64,000 nucleotides of DNA from Occultella kanbiaonis (GCF_009708215.1 NZ_CP046175.1:5270001-5334000); one strand, 5' to 3'; positions 35,134 to 44,216 are shown, counted from the stretch's first letter. Program-made: numbers and translations. Notes: generated by a model not told the origin, from the sequence alone.

Positions 35134-36753
35134 ATGCGCGCACTCCCCGCCCTGGCCCCGCTGCTCGGCCGCCGTCCCGGCTCGGGCGCCGAACCGGACC
35201 GGGTGATCCTCGACCTCTCCGGCCCGTACCCAGCGCAGCGCCGATCCGGCCTCGGCGGTCTGCTGCAGCGCAGCACGTCCCTCGAGGCCCTGGCCGGCCG
35301 GCTGGACCGGATCGCCGACGCCGACTGGGTGAGCGCCGTCGTGGTCCGGGTGCGCGGGCTCACCGCCGACCTGGCCACGGCCGGTGCGATCGCGGGGCTG
35401 CTCGCGCGTCTGGCCGAGCGCAAGCACGTGACCGCCTACCTCGAGCAGGTCACGATGACCGCTCTGTTGGCCACCGCCCCGGTCCCGGACGTCGTCGCGC
35501 CGGAGTCCGCGGACGTGTCGGTGCCCGGGTTCGCCGGCGAGCAGGTCTACCTGGGCGCGTTCCTGCGCAGCCACGGCATCGGGTTCGAGAACCTGCGGAT
35601 CGGCGAGTACAAGTCCGCGCTCACCCCGTTCAGCCAGGACCACATGGACGATGCCCAGCGCGAGCAGCTCGGCGCCTACCTCGAGTCGATCGAGGCCTCC
35701 TGGGTGAAGGCACTGGCGAGCGCGCGCGGTGTCTCGCAGGAGGTGGCCGGCGCCTGGCTCGACGCCGGGCTGACCTCGGCCACGGAACTCCTCGAGGCAG
35801 GTCTGATCACCCGGATCGCCTACGACGACGAGATCGTCACCGTGGCCGACGCCCCGCTTGCCCGCACCCTCGACCTGCTGCGACCGCAACGCGCCGGCGG
35901 CGGGCGCCGAACGCCGCTGCGCGGCCAGCCCGACGGCGTCGCTGTCGTCCCCGTGGTCGGCGCCATCGTCTCCGGGCCGAGCGCGGGTGGCCCGCCCGTG
36001 CCGGTGCTGGGCGGTCCACGGGCCGGGTCGGACACCGTGGTGGCGGCGCTGCGGCGGGCCGAGCGCGACGAGCACGCGAAGGCGATCGTGCTGTACGTGG
36101 ACTCCGGCGGCGGGTCCGCGCTCGCCTCGGACCTGATCCACCGGGCGGTGGTCGCGTGCCGTAAGCCCGTGGTCGCCGTGATGGGTTCGGTGGCCGGGTC
36201 CGGCGGCTATTACGTGCTCGCGGGCGCGGACCACGTGCTGACCAGCCCGTTCACCCTGACCGGCAGCATCGGGGTGGTCATCGGCAAGCCGGTGCTGGCC
36301 GAGTTCGCGGACCGGCACGGGTTCAACGCCGAGCCGGTGGGACGCGAGGAGGCACTGGCCCTGAGCACCGCCCGGCCGTTCACCGACGCCCAGCGCGAGC
36401 GGTTCCAGAAGCTGATGGACGAGGTCTACGGCAGGTTCGTGGAGCGGGTGGCGACCGGCCGGGGACTCAGCACGGAACGGGTCGACGAGCTCGGGCGAGG
36501 CCGCATCTGGAGCGGACGCGACGCCGTCGGGCTCGGTCTCGCGGACGCCCTCGGCGACCTGCAGGACGGCCTCGCCTACGCCCGGCGCCTGGCCGGGCTG
36601 CCCGCGGACGCACCGGCCCGGCCGGTGCACGCCCGACCCACACTGCCCGGGATGCCGGCGCTCGGCACCGACCCGGCCGCGGCGCTGGCGGCGCTGTGGC
36701 CGTTCGGCACCGAGCACGTGCTGGCCTGGACGAACCCGGTCCAGATCCGTTGA
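35134..36753 (+). CDS. sppA: SppA-like signal peptide peptidase (S49, two-domain type)
   Basis: The 539-residue product has two S49 domains like E. coli SppA (67K type). The general-base Lys is K160 in GEYKSALTPFSQDHM and the nucleophile is S356 in GSVAGSGGYYVLAG, a spacing of 196 residues, close to that in E. coli SppA. TGSIGVVIGK follows. It should cleave signal peptides and membrane-bound fragments. No N-terminal transmembrane helix is visible, so membrane attachment must be peripheral or is missing. TAGCCT at 35122-35127 lies 6 nt before the ATG. Confidence 0.88.
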   Translation: MRALPALAPLLGRRPGSGAEPDRVILDLSGPYPAQRRSGLGGLLQRSTSLEALAGRLDRIADADWVSAVVVRVRGLTADLATAGAIAGLLARLAERKHVTAYLEQVTMTALLATAPVPDVVAPESADVSVPGFAGEQVYLGAFLRSHGIGFENLRIGEYKSALTPFSQDHMDDAQREQLGAYLESIEASWVKALASARGVSQEVAGAWLDAGLTSATELLEAGLITRIAYDDEIVTVADAPLARTLDLLRPQRAGGGRRTPLRGQPDGVAVVPVVGAIVSGPSAGGPPVPVLGGPRAGSDTVVAALRRAERDEHAKAIVLYVDSGGGSALASDLIHRAVVACRKPVVAVMGSVAGSGGYYVLAGADHVLTSPFTLTGSIGVVIGKPVLAEFADRHGFNAEPVGREEALALSTARPFTDAQRERFQKLMDEVYGRFVERVATGRGLSTERVDELGRGRIWSGRDAVGLGLADALGDLQDGLAYARRLAGLPADAPARPVHARPTLPGMPALGTDPAAALAALWPFGTEHVLAWTNPVQIR

Positions 36754-36761
36754 GACCGCGC

Positions 36762-36800
36762 TCAGCCAGAACCTCCCGCCGTCAACCAGAACCTCACGCC
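36762..36800 (+). repeat. Imperfect 19-bp direct repeat after sppA
   Basis: CAGCCAGAACCTCCCGCC (starting 36763) and CAACCAGAACCTCACGCC (starting 36783) repeat with a 20-nt period, differing at 2 positions. The second copy runs into the hairpin at 36791. The purpose is unknown; the pair may be remnants of a duplicated terminator stem. Confidence 0.55.
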
Positions 36801-36840
36801 TGACCCAGTGCGAACCAGCTGTCTGACTCAGGCGTGAGGT
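36791..36840. terminator. Hairpin between convergent sppA and pgi
   Basis: ACCTCACGCCTGA (36791-36803) pairs perfectly with TCAGGCGTGAGGT (36828-36840) around a 24-nt loop. It lies between two convergent genes and could stop transcription from both sides. The layout (perfect stem, about 24-nt loop, no U-tract) resembles the hairpin at 18536. Confidence 0.6.
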
Positions 36841-36874
36841 ACTTCCTCACGCGGCTGCGAGCGCCCGGTCCCGC

Positions 36875-38557
36875 TCAGTCCCGCTGCGCCAGGTAGTGCC
36901 GGATCAGCGCCTGCGTGGACGCGTCCTGCGCGGCGAGCGCGTCCGCGTCCCCGGTGACCGCCGGGGCGATCTGGGTGGCGAGCTGCTTGCCGAGCTCCAC
37001 GCCCCACTGGTCGAAGCTGTCGATGCCCCAGACCACGCCCTGCACGAACGTGATGTGCTCGTAGAGCGCGATCAGCTGCCCGAGCACCGACGGCGTGAGC
37101 GCCGGGGCGAGGATCGAGGTGGTCGGCCGGTTCCCCGTGAACACCCGGGCCGGGACGATTGCCTCGGCCGTGCCCTCGGCGCGGACCTCGTCCGCGGTCT
37201 TGCCGAACGCGAGCGCCTTGGTCTGGGCGAAGAAGTTCGCGAGGAAGAGACCGTGCACGTCGGTGTCGCCGTCGCGCAGCGGCCGCGCGGGGTTCGCGAC
37301 GGCGATGAAGTCCGACGGGATCACCCGGGTGCCCTGATGGATGAGCTGGTAGAACGCGTGCTGGCCGTTCGTGCCGGGCTCGCCCCAGAACACCTCACCG
37401 GTGGCGGTGGTGACCGGGCTGCCGTCCCAACGCACACCCTTGCCGTTGGACTCCATGGTGAGCTGCTGCAGGTAGGCGGGGAACCGGTGCAGGTACTGCG
37501 CGTAGGGCAGCACCGCGTGCGTGTGCGCGTCGAGGAAGTTGACGTACCAGACGTTCAGCAGCCCCATCAGGACCGGCACGTTCTGCGCGAACGGAGTCGA
37601 GCGCAGGTGCTGGTCGATCGCGTGGAAGCCGCCCAGGAACTCGGCGAACGCCTCCGGCCCGATCGCGATCGCGAGCGAGGTGCCGATCGCGGAGTCCACC
37701 GAGTACCGGCCGCCGACCCAGTCCCAGAACCCGAACGCGTTCGCGGGGTCGATGCCGAACGCGGCGACCTTGTCCAGTGCCGTGGAGACGGCCACGAAGT
37801 GCTTGGCGACCGCGCCGGTGCGCGAGGTCTCGGAGCCGTCGATGGCACCCGCGGACTCCAGGTTCGTCCAGAGCCACTCCCGGGCGAGCCGGGCGTTGGT
37901 GAGCGTCTCCAGGGTGCCGAACGTCTTCGACGCGACGATGAACAGGGTGGTCTCCGGGTCCAGCCCGGCGGTGGTCTCGGCGACGTCGCTCGGGTCGATG
38001 TTGGAGATGAACCGGAGCTCGAGCCCGTCCTGGACGTACGGGGCGAGCGCCTCGTACGCCATCACCGGGCCGAGGTCGGAGCCGCCGATGCCGATGTTGA
38101 CCACCGTGGCGACGCGTTTGCCGGTCACCCCGGTCCACGCGCCCGAGCGCACCTGCTCGGCGAACGCGTAGACCCGCGCCAGCTCGGCGTGCACGTCCGC
38201 GTCCACGTCCTGCCCGTCGACCACGAGGGCGGGGCTCGCGCCGGCCGGGCGGCGCAGTGCCGTGTGCAGCACGGCCCGGTCCTCGGTGACGTTGATGTGC
38301 TCGCCGGTGAACATCGCCTCGAGCCGGCCCTTGAGCCCGACCTCCTCGGCCAGACGCAGCAGCAGGGCCAGGGTCTCGTCGGTGACCAGGTTCTTGGACA
38401 GGTCGACGTGCAGGTCCGCGGCATCGAACGTCAGCCGCTCGGCCCGGCCGGGATCGGCGTCGAACCAGGAGCGCAGATCCGGCTTCTGGGCGGCGGCGTG
38501 GCCGGTCAGCTCCGCCCAGGCGCTGGTGGTGGTGGCGTCGATGGGTGCGGTGCTCAC
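36875..38557 (-). CDS. pgi: Glucose-6-phosphate isomerase
   Basis: The 560-residue product interconverts glucose 6-phosphate and fructose 6-phosphate in glycolysis. Signature 1 is seen as [18 protein letters not shown], the sugar-phosphate loop as [15 protein letters not shown], and the C-terminal catalytic region as [14 protein letters not shown]. Further conserved parts are [15 protein letters not shown] and [19 protein letters not shown]. The GTG start has GAGGAAG upstream. A TACGGT box lies at rc 38622-38617. It is monocistronic between two hairpins or intergenic gaps. Confidence 0.96.
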   Translation of the reverse strand: MSTAPIDATTTSAWAELTGHAAAQKPDLRSWFDADPGRAERLTFDAADLHVDLSKNLVTDETLALLLRLAEEVGLKGRLEAMFTGEHINVTEDRAVLHTALRRPAGASPALVVDGQDVDADVHAELARVYAFAEQVRSGAWTGVTGKRVATVVNIGIGGSDLGPVMAYEALAPYVQDGLELRFISNIDPSDVAETTAGLDPETTLFIVASKTFGTLETLTNARLAREWLWTNLESAGAIDGSETSRTGAVAKHFVAVSTALDKVAAFGIDPANAFGFWDWVGGRYSVDSAIGTSLAIAIGPEAFAEFLGGFHAIDQHLRSTPFAQNVPVLMGLLNVWYVNFLDAHTHAVLPYAQYLHRFPAYLQQLTMESNGKGVRWDGSPVTTATGEVFWGEPGTNGQHAFYQLIHQGTRVIPSDFIAVANPARPLRDGDTDVHGLFLANFFAQTKALAFGKTADEVRAEGTAEAIVPARVFTGNRPTTSILAPALTPSVLGQLIALYEHITFVQGVVWGIDSFDQWGVELGKQLATQIAPAVTGDADALAAQDASTQALIRHYLAQRD

Positions 38558-38710
38558 GGGGCTTCCTCACTACAGGCTCGGTGGACGACGGCGGGAGTCA
38601 CCCCCGCCTCTGAGGTAACCGTATTGCGCCGGGCCCGACGGTGCAGCGGGGTCTCGCGGTAGGCGCGCCCCAAGCCCGGCCACCTCCACGACCCCGCCAC
38701 AGCGGAATCC

Positions 38711-39466
38711 TCAGGACATCCTCTCGCCGTCGACGTGGTCGTCGTGCTCGTGGTCGTCGTGGTCGTGGTCGTCGTGGTCGTGCTCGTGGTCGTCGTGGTC
38801 GTGCTCGTGGTCGTGGTCGTCGTGGTCGGCATCGAGGATCAATCCGACGCTCGTGGCGCACGCGTCGCCCTTCCACGCCTCGGCGCCCTCCCGGAGCGCG
38901 AACGCAGCGATGACGAGTCCGGCGATGGCGTCGGCCCACCACCAGCCGAACAGGCTGTTCGCCACGAGGCCGAGCAGCACCGCGGCCGAGAGGTAGGTGC
39001 AGATCAGGGTCTGCTTGGAGTCCGCGACGGCGGTCGCCGAGCCGACCTCGCGGCCGGCCCGGCGCTCGGCGTAGGAGAGGAAGGGCATCACCACGACGCT
39101 CACGGCGGCGAGCACGATGCCGACCGTGGAGTGCCGGACCTCGCCACCGCCGGCCAGTGCCAGCACCGAGGCGACGCTGACATACGCCGCGAGCGCGAAG
39201 AACGCGATCGCGATGACCCGCAGCGCAGCCTTCTCCCAGCGCTCCGGGTCCCGCCGGGTGAACTGCCAGGCGACGACGACGGCGGAAAGCACCTCGATCG
39301 TGGAGTCCAGTCCGAAGCCGATCAGTGCCGTCGACGACGCCGCAGCACCGGCCGTGATCGCGATAACGGCCTCGATGAGGTTGTAGCCGATCGTGATGGC
39401 CACGATCAGTCGGATGCGCCGGTGCAGCACCTCGCGCCGCTCGGCGGTCAGGGTCGGCAGACTCAT
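38711..39466 (-). CDS. Cation diffusion facilitator with His/Asp-rich C-terminal tail
   Basis: The 251-residue product has six hydrophobic helices of the CDF/YfiA-like transporter group: IRLIVAITIGYNLIEAVIAI, then the motif LIGFGLDSTIEVLSAVVVAW and ERRAGREVGSATAVADSKQT. The final 40 residues are mostly His and Asp in the form of DHDDHDHEHDHDDHEHD, a metal-binding tail encoded by a GTC/GTG-rich repeat (38735-38827). The tail replaces the usual cytoplasmic CDF domain. Its ATG overlaps the stop of the ArsR gene (ATGA), so the sensor and the transporter are coupled. Export of a soft metal such as Cd, Pb or Zn is inferred. Confidence 0.87.
   Translation of the reverse strand: MSLPTLTAERREVLHRRIRLIVAITIGYNLIEAVIAITAGAAASSTALIGFGLDSTIEVLSAVVVAWQFTRRDPERWEKAALRVIAIAFFALAAYVSVASVLALAGGGEVRHSTVGIVLAAVSVVVMPFLSYAERRAGREVGSATAVADSKQTLICTYLSAAVLLGLVANSLFGWWWADAIAGLVIAAFALREGAEAWKGDACATSVGLILDADHDDHDHEHDHDDHEHDHDDHDHDDHEHDDHVDGERMS
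38735..38827 (-). repeat. Low-complexity GTGGTCGTC repeat encoding the His/Asp tail
   Basis: Roughly 90 nt of near-tandem GTGGTCGTC/GTGCTCGTG units lie within the 3' end of the CDF gene. Read on the minus strand they give His-Asp and Asp-His codon pairs (GAC/CAC). Such repeats expand and contract by slippage, so tail length may vary among strains. Confidence 0.85.
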
Positions 39467-39801
39467 CAGCAGGTGCAGCCTTCCCCGTCGCAGCAGTCCG
39501 GCTCGACGAACAGGACCACGCGGAGCAACTCGTCGAGCGCCGGGGCGAGGTGCGCGTCCGCGAGGCGGTACCAGGTGCGCCGCCCCTCCGGGACCGCCTC
39601 GACCAGCCCACAGCCGCGCAGGCAGGCGAGGTGGTTGGACATCACCTGTCGGGACACCTCCAGCGCGTCCGCCAGGTCCGACGGGTAGGCGGGCGCCTCC
39701 CGGAGGGCGAGCAGGACGCCCGCGCGGGTCGGGTCGGAGAGTGCGTGGCCGAGGCGCGCGAGCGCGGCGGTGTGGGTCAGCGTTGCGGTGCCGGTGGACA
39801 T
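39466..39801 (-). CDS. CmtR-like ArsR/SmtB metal sensor repressor
   Basis: The 111-residue product is a winged helix ArsR protein: LSDPTRAGVLLALREAPAYP, and the recognition helix VSRQVMSNHLACLRGCGLVEAV. Cysteines at 60 and 64 lie in the DNA-binding helix, and others at 103, 104, 109 and 111 form a C-terminal CC-x4-C-x-C cluster. Mycobacterial CmtR senses Cd and Pb through Cys57, Cys61 and Cys102, so positions and spacing agree closely. It should repress the overlapping CDF gene until the metal binds. The extra three C-terminal Cys are unusual. Confidence 0.9.
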   Translation of the reverse strand: MSTGTATLTHTAALARLGHALSDPTRAGVLLALREAPAYPSDLADALEVSRQVMSNHLACLRGCGLVEAVPEGRRTWYRLADAHLAPALDELLRVVLFVEPDCCDGEGCTC

Positions 39802-39921
39802 GCGACCGACAGTACAGCCATACCTGAATTAAGGAAAGGCTGAACCAAAGCGCGTGCTCTTCACTGCGGTCTCGTGGGCTGCGAACATTGGCCTGACGCT
39901 GGTCCAGGGAGGCGCTGACCG

Positions 39922-40335
39922 ATGCGAGATCTCGTGCTTTCGGGAACAGCCTGCCTGTGCTTGCTCGCTGCTGCCGGCCTGGTCGGCTGCGCGTCGACCG
40001 ATCGGGACGAGGCGACCGACGCCGACATCGCGCACGTGCCCTACGAGGGCACGGAAGGAGCCGACGGGGCACTTGAAGGGACGCTGGCGCGTCAGGGCGG
40101 CTGTACGACGATCGAGACGGCCGCAGGCGACATCTGGGTCCCGGTCTTCCCCGACGACGGCGTTCGGTGGCGTGGCGATGAACTCGACCTCTCCACCATC
40201 GCTGCGTCCCATCTGTCCGTCCGGGCCGGTGACATTGTCCAGGTCGCCGGCGGCGAAGGCGATCCACCCGATGACGCCGTGATTCCCGAGGGGTGCGAAG
40301 CGCACTCCAACGTCTGGCTGGTCACTCCGCACTAG
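39922..40335 (+). CDS. Small secreted lipoprotein of unknown function
   Basis: The 137-residue product starts with a lipoprotein signal (SGTACLCLLAAAGLVGCAST; lipobox Cys at about 23). The mature part is short, acidic and beta-rich, with two Cys (GGCTTIE and PEGCEAH) that may form a disulphide. The segment GDIWVPVFPDDGVRW and AGDIVQVAGGEG suggest a small OB- or beta-barrel fold, but no family is recognised. GGGAGG precedes the ATG. Its stop TAG shares CTAG (40332-40335) with the stop of the convergent LLM-oxidase gene. Confidence 0.7.
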   Translation: MRDLVLSGTACLCLLAAAGLVGCASTDRDEATDADIAHVPYEGTEGADGALEGTLARQGGCTTIETAAGDIWVPVFPDDGVRWRGDELDLSTIAASHLSVRAGDIVQVAGGEGDPPDDAVIPEGCEAHSNVWLVTPH

Positions 40336-42608
40336 CCGACCCGCAGCCCTCGCTCCGCCGGCGCCACGCTGAAGTTGTCCCGGAACACGTTCTCCGGGTC
40401 GAGCCTGCCCTTGAGTTCGCGCAGCCGGGCCAGCGTGGCCGGTGGGAACGCGTCGGTGATCCGCTCGGGCCGGGGGTCGGTCTCGAAGCTCAGGTAGAGC
40501 CCGTTCGCGTGCGGCTGGATCTGGGTGTCCCAGACCGCGTCCAAGCGGGTCCGCCCGGCGCCGAACGCGATCACGGAGAAGTTCGCGGACCGGTGCGCGT
40601 ACGCCGTCGCGTCCGGGGGCACATCCGAGACGGCGCCGCCGACGGACCGGATCTGGAAGAAGTAGCTCACGCCGCTGTGGATGAGCTTGCTGGCCGCGGC
40701 GGCGAGCTCGGGGGTGATGTGGTCCACGAGTGCGGACCGGGTGGCGGGCTCGCCCTGGCCGTGCTGGCCGCCGTCGGGCGTGGCCACGATGGCCGGGTAG
40801 GGCAGGATCTGCACGGCCTGCTGCAGGAGCGGGCCGAGCGTCGCGAACGGCTGGAGCCTGCTGATCACAGTGTCCGGGTCGTCGGAGTCGACCGCCGCCA
40901 TCACAGTGGCCACCACCTGCCCGCCCCGCGGACGGCCGATGATCAGGAAGCTGGTCAGATCCCGCGGCGCCGCCTCCTGCAGGGCGCCCCAGTTCTCGAG
41001 GAACTCGGCGACGTTCCCCGCGTCGAAGGCCAGCTGGGCGAAGCCGACGTCCCCCACCTCGTCCACCTCGAACTCGAACGCGGTGACGATGCCGAAGTTC
41101 GCGCCCGCGCCGCGCACCGCCCAGAACAGGTCCGGGTGGTGCTCGGCGTCGGCCCGCACGAGAGAGCCGTCCGCGAGGACGATCTCGACGGCGCGCACGT
41201 GGTCGATGGTGAGCCCGTGCTCGCGGCCGAGCCAGCCGATCCCACCGGCCGTGGCCAGCCCGCCGACGCCCACGCCCCCGAAGTCCCCGGAGCTGATCGC
41301 CCATCCATGCGGGTGCAACGCCTGCGCCACCTCGCCCCAGCGGGCGCCCGGTTCGATGCGGACCCGTCGGGTCTCGGTGTCGAGGACCTCGATCCGGTTC
41401 AGACGGGACAGGTCGATGACGATGCCGCCGTCGTTCGTGGAGCGGCCGCTGATGCCGTGCCCGGCGCTGCGGACGGCGAGCGGCACCGGCTGGGACCGCG
41501 CGAACGCGAGCGCCTGCACCACCTCGTCGGCACTGCCTGGCCGGAGCACCAGGCCAGGCGAGCCGCCGCGCAGGTAGGTGTTGCGCACGCCCGCGAAGCC
41601 AGCATGGCCGGGCTCGACGGCGGTCGCGGCCAGCGCGGCGGGGACGTCGTCGTAGTCGATGCCCGCGCGCCGCTTGCCGCGGATCGCCAGCGGAACCACG
41701 GCGCCGACCACGGTCTCGCGCGCTGACCTCTCGGCGGCGACGGCCTCGCGCAGGGCGGGTGCCACCTCGGTCGCGAACCTCTCGAGGTCCGGCTCGCCGG
41801 AGGCCGCGAACACGAAGGTGCCCACGCCGTCGTCCAGCGCGTACGGGAGCAGCCGCTCCACCCAGGCCGCGGTCGGTCCACTCAACCCGCCCTCCGCCGT
41901 CGGGCCGAACGAGCCGGTGATGTTGAGCAGGCGACGGATCTCGCGGGGGTCGCGCCCGGCCTCGGTGGCGGCGGCGTCCACGACGGCGTTCCCGGCGGCC
42001 AGGTCACCCGGGCCGAGCCGCCCGAGCGAGGGCCACCAGCCGTCCGCCTTCGCGCCGATGAGGCGCTGCATGCGTGGCTTGAGGGCGCCGATCCACAGCG
42101 AGACGGTGTGCGCGGGCGCGGGGCCACCCTGGGCGCCGTCGAGCGCGTGGAAGGCGCCGGGCAGTTCGATCGGCGTCGAGGCGTCACCGGCCCAGACGGT
42201 GCGGAGCACCTCGATCGCCTCCGCGAGCGCGTCCACCGACTCCCCGGGACTGCGCCGCGGGGTCCCCATCGCGGCGATCGCGTCCCAGATGTGCCCGGCG
42301 CCGAGGCCGAGCTCGAGGCGCCCACCGGAGAGGAGGTCCAGGCTCGCTGCGGCGCGGGCGAGCACGGCGGGCGGGCGGATCGCCATGTTCAGCACGTTCG
42401 GGGCGATCCGGATCCGGTCCGTGCTGCCGGCGATCCAGGACAGCAGGGTCCAGGTCTCCAGCAACGCGGGCTGGTAGGGGTGGTCCTGCACGGTGACGAG
42501 GTCGAGGCCGAGCCCCTCGGCGCGCCGGGCGAGCTCGACGACACCGGCCGGGTCGGCGCTGCCGGGGTTGACGAAGGCCCCGAACTCCAGGGTGTGTCCG
42601 TAGTCCAT
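40332..42608 (-). CDS. Fusion: luciferase-like monooxygenase + BBE-type FAD oxidase
   Basis: The 758-residue product joins two flavoenzymes. Residues about 1-300 form an LLM-class (bacterial luciferase-like) domain: LVTVQDHPYQPALLETWTLLSWIAG, ASLDLLSGGRLELGLGAGHIWDAI. From about 310 onward is a PCMH/BBE oxidase: VRSAGHGISGRSTNDGG carries the FAD-linking His, and GGIGWLGREHGLTIDHV lacks the second linking Cys found in bicovalent BBE enzymes. The C-terminus RLDPENVFRDNFSV is the BBE signature. Substrates are unknown; the two domains may act in sequence. It starts 2 nt after the stop of the stand-alone LLM gene. Confidence 0.87.
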   Translation of the reverse strand: MDYGHTLEFGAFVNPGSADPAGVVELARRAEGLGLDLVTVQDHPYQPALLETWTLLSWIAGSTDRIRIAPNVLNMAIRPPAVLARAAASLDLLSGGRLELGLGAGHIWDAIAAMGTPRRSPGESVDALAEAIEVLRTVWAGDASTPIELPGAFHALDGAQGGPAPAHTVSLWIGALKPRMQRLIGAKADGWWPSLGRLGPGDLAAGNAVVDAAATEAGRDPREIRRLLNITGSFGPTAEGGLSGPTAAWVERLLPYALDDGVGTFVFAASGEPDLERFATEVAPALREAVAAERSARETVVGAVVPLAIRGKRRAGIDYDDVPAALAATAVEPGHAGFAGVRNTYLRGGSPGLVLRPGSADEVVQALAFARSQPVPLAVRSAGHGISGRSTNDGGIVIDLSRLNRIEVLDTETRRVRIEPGARWGEVAQALHPHGWAISSGDFGGVGVGGLATAGGIGWLGREHGLTIDHVRAVEIVLADGSLVRADAEHHPDLFWAVRGAGANFGIVTAFEFEVDEVGDVGFAQLAFDAGNVAEFLENWGALQEAAPRDLTSFLIIGRPRGGQVVATVMAAVDSDDPDTVISRLQPFATLGPLLQQAVQILPYPAIVATPDGGQHGQGEPATRSALVDHITPELAAAASKLIHSGVSYFFQIRSVGGAVSDVPPDATAYAHRSANFSVIAFGAGRTRLDAVWDTQIQPHANGLYLSFETDPRPERITDAFPPATLARLRELKGRLDPENVFRDNFSVAPAERGLRVG

Positions 42609-42610
42609 GG

Positions 42611-43543
42611 TCAGAGCCCGACGGCGGGGGTCGCGTCGGTCTGCTCGGTGCCACGTTCGGCGCGGACGAGTTCGCGGACGGCGGGCGCGACCTCCTGGCC
42701 GAGGATCATCATCGCCTGCGCGTCGTCACCGGAGAGGATGTAGGTGGAGAAGCCGTACTCGAGCGTGAGCGCGGCGAGCTGCTCGGCCCACTGCTCGGGC
42801 GGGCCGGCCAGCAGCCGGTCGCTGCGCTGGGCGGAGAACGTGCCGCCGACGTTCAGCAGCCGGCGCACGTCACCCGGGGTGCGCCCGGCGGCGATCGCGG
42901 CCTCGTCGATCGTCGCGTTGGAGGTGGTCAGGTCGTTCAGGTCCTTGACGTAGCCGAGGGAGGGCAGCCAGCCGTCGGCCTTGCGGCCGATCAGGCGGAG
43001 CATCCGCGGCTTGTAGGCGCCGAGCCAGATCTGGATGTCGTGCGCCGGGGCCGGGCCACGCTTGGGGCCGTCCACCTGGTAGAACGTCCCGTCCACGACG
43101 AGGCGCTCCCGGGTGCTGGTGTCCCAGAGCCCGCGGATGATGTCGATGCCCTCACTCAGGGCGGTGATGGACTCCCCCGGCGTGCGGCGGGGGCCACCCA
43201 TGGCCTCGATGGCGTCCCAGAACGCGCCGGCGCCCAGGCCAAGCTCGAACCGGCCACCGGAGAGCAGGTCGAGGCTCGCGGCGGCGCGGGCCAGCACGGC
43301 GGGCGGGCGCAACGGCAGGTTGATCACGTTGGCGGACAGCGAGATCCGGTCGGTCTGCGCGGCCACGTAGCTGAGCAGCGTCCAGGTGTCGAGGAAGCCC
43401 GCCTGGTAGGGGTGGTCCTGGAACGTGGCCAGGTCGAGCCCGGCCGCCTCGGTGGCCTTCGCGAGTTCCACCACCTTCGCCGGTGCTGCGTTCGTGGGCG
43501 TGATGAAGGTTCCGAAGGTCAGGTCGTGGCCGTAGTCCGGCAT
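42611..43543 (-). CDS. LLM class flavin-dependent oxidoreductase
   Basis: The 310-residue product is a stand-alone luciferase-like monooxygenase: ATFQDHPYQAGFLDTWTLLSYVAAQTDRI, RPPAVLARAAASLDLLSGGRFELGLGAGAFWDAIEAMGG. It is closely related to the N-terminal domain of the neighbour at 40332, so one arose by duplication. These enzymes use FMN or F420; which is not clear from the sequence. The gene is first in the operon with the fusion gene and divergent from a MarR regulator, separated by an operator-like region. Confidence 0.9.
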   Translation of the reverse strand: MPDYGHDLTFGTFITPTNAAPAKVVELAKATEAAGLDLATFQDHPYQAGFLDTWTLLSYVAAQTDRISLSANVINLPLRPPAVLARAAASLDLLSGGRFELGLGAGAFWDAIEAMGGPRRTPGESITALSEGIDIIRGLWDTSTRERLVVDGTFYQVDGPKRGPAPAHDIQIWLGAYKPRMLRLIGRKADGWLPSLGYVKDLNDLTTSNATIDEAAIAAGRTPGDVRRLLNVGGTFSAQRSDRLLAGPPEQWAEQLAALTLEYGFSTYILSGDDAQAMMILGQEVAPAVRELVRAERGTEQTDATPAVGL

Positions 43544-43594
43544 GTGCGCACCTCGTGTGGTCCGGGTCGCCGTGAGCCCGCGGGGACCTTGGCG

Positions 43595-43639
43595 ATATGT
43601 GTTGTCCGACAGATCATATGTCGATCCGATGATTGGATC
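43595..43639. promoter_or_regulatory. Two dyads between LLM operon and marR gene
   Basis: The imperfect dyad ATATG...CATAT runs from 43595 to 43619 (ATATGTGTTGTC, then ACAGATCATAT). A second, GATCC-N7-GGATC, lies at 43623-43639. Both are AT-rich against the surroundings and sit between divergent starts at 43543 and 43669, where a MarR dimer would control both sides. Confidence 0.5.
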
Positions 43640-43668
43640 AACCGCACATCTGGGCGTATCATTCCTTC

Positions 43669-44190
43669 ATGGCGACGAACCCCGAACCGACGCACGAGCG
43701 GTGCCGTGCCCGCCGCGAGGGGGACTTCGGCTGGCACGTCGGGACCCTGCTGCGGGCCTACGAGGCGGCCGTCGCGGAGGTCGTCGCGGACGTTCCGCAC
43801 GGCTCCCGCGGCTACCAGGTGCTCGACGTCGTGGTCCACGGGGACCAGCCGACCCAGGTCGCCCTGGCCGCGCACCTCGGCATCGACCGGACCGTGATGA
43901 CCTACCTCATCGACGACCTGGTCGGGGCGGACCTGGTCCGGCGGGAGCAGAGCCCCACCGACCGTCGCGCCCGCCGGGTCGTGGCCACCGCCACCGGCCG
44001 GGCCACGCTGGCCGAGCTCGAGCGCCGGGTGCGGGCCGCCGAGGACGCCACGATGGGGGTGCTCGCGGCGGACGAGCGAGAGGTGCTGCGCGGCCTGCTG
44101 CGCCGGGTGGCGTGCGGGCTGCGGGACATCGACGTCACCGACGCCGGCGACCCCCCGGTCGAACTCCCCATGGCTGCGGTTCGCTCCTGA
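43669..44190 (+). CDS. MarR-family transcriptional regulator
   Basis: The 173-residue product has the winged helix of MarR: GDQPTQVALAAHLGIDRTVMTYLIDDLVGADLVRREQSPTDRRARRVVATATGR. The D-R-R-x-R wing motif is clear. The ATG at 43669 is chosen, since the alternative at 43633 is a TTG. The divergent LLM operon is its probable target, with dyads at 43595-43639 as sites. The inducer is unknown; MarR/LLM pairs often respond to phenolic or quinone-like compounds. Confidence 0.88.
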   Translation: MATNPEPTHERCRARREGDFGWHVGTLLRAYEAAVAEVVADVPHGSRGYQVLDVVVHGDQPTQVALAAHLGIDRTVMTYLIDDLVGADLVRREQSPTDRRARRVVATATGRATLAELERRVRAAEDATMGVLAADEREVLRGLLRRVACGLRDIDVTDAGDPPVELPMAAVRS

Positions 44191-44216
44191 GCCGCCCGGC
44201 TCCTAGGCTCGGTCGA

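Noticed and set aside
38735-38827. Tandem-looking repeat that resembles a CRISPR-like array
   Set aside because: The units are short and in frame with the CDF gene, encode His/Asp codons and have no unique spacers.
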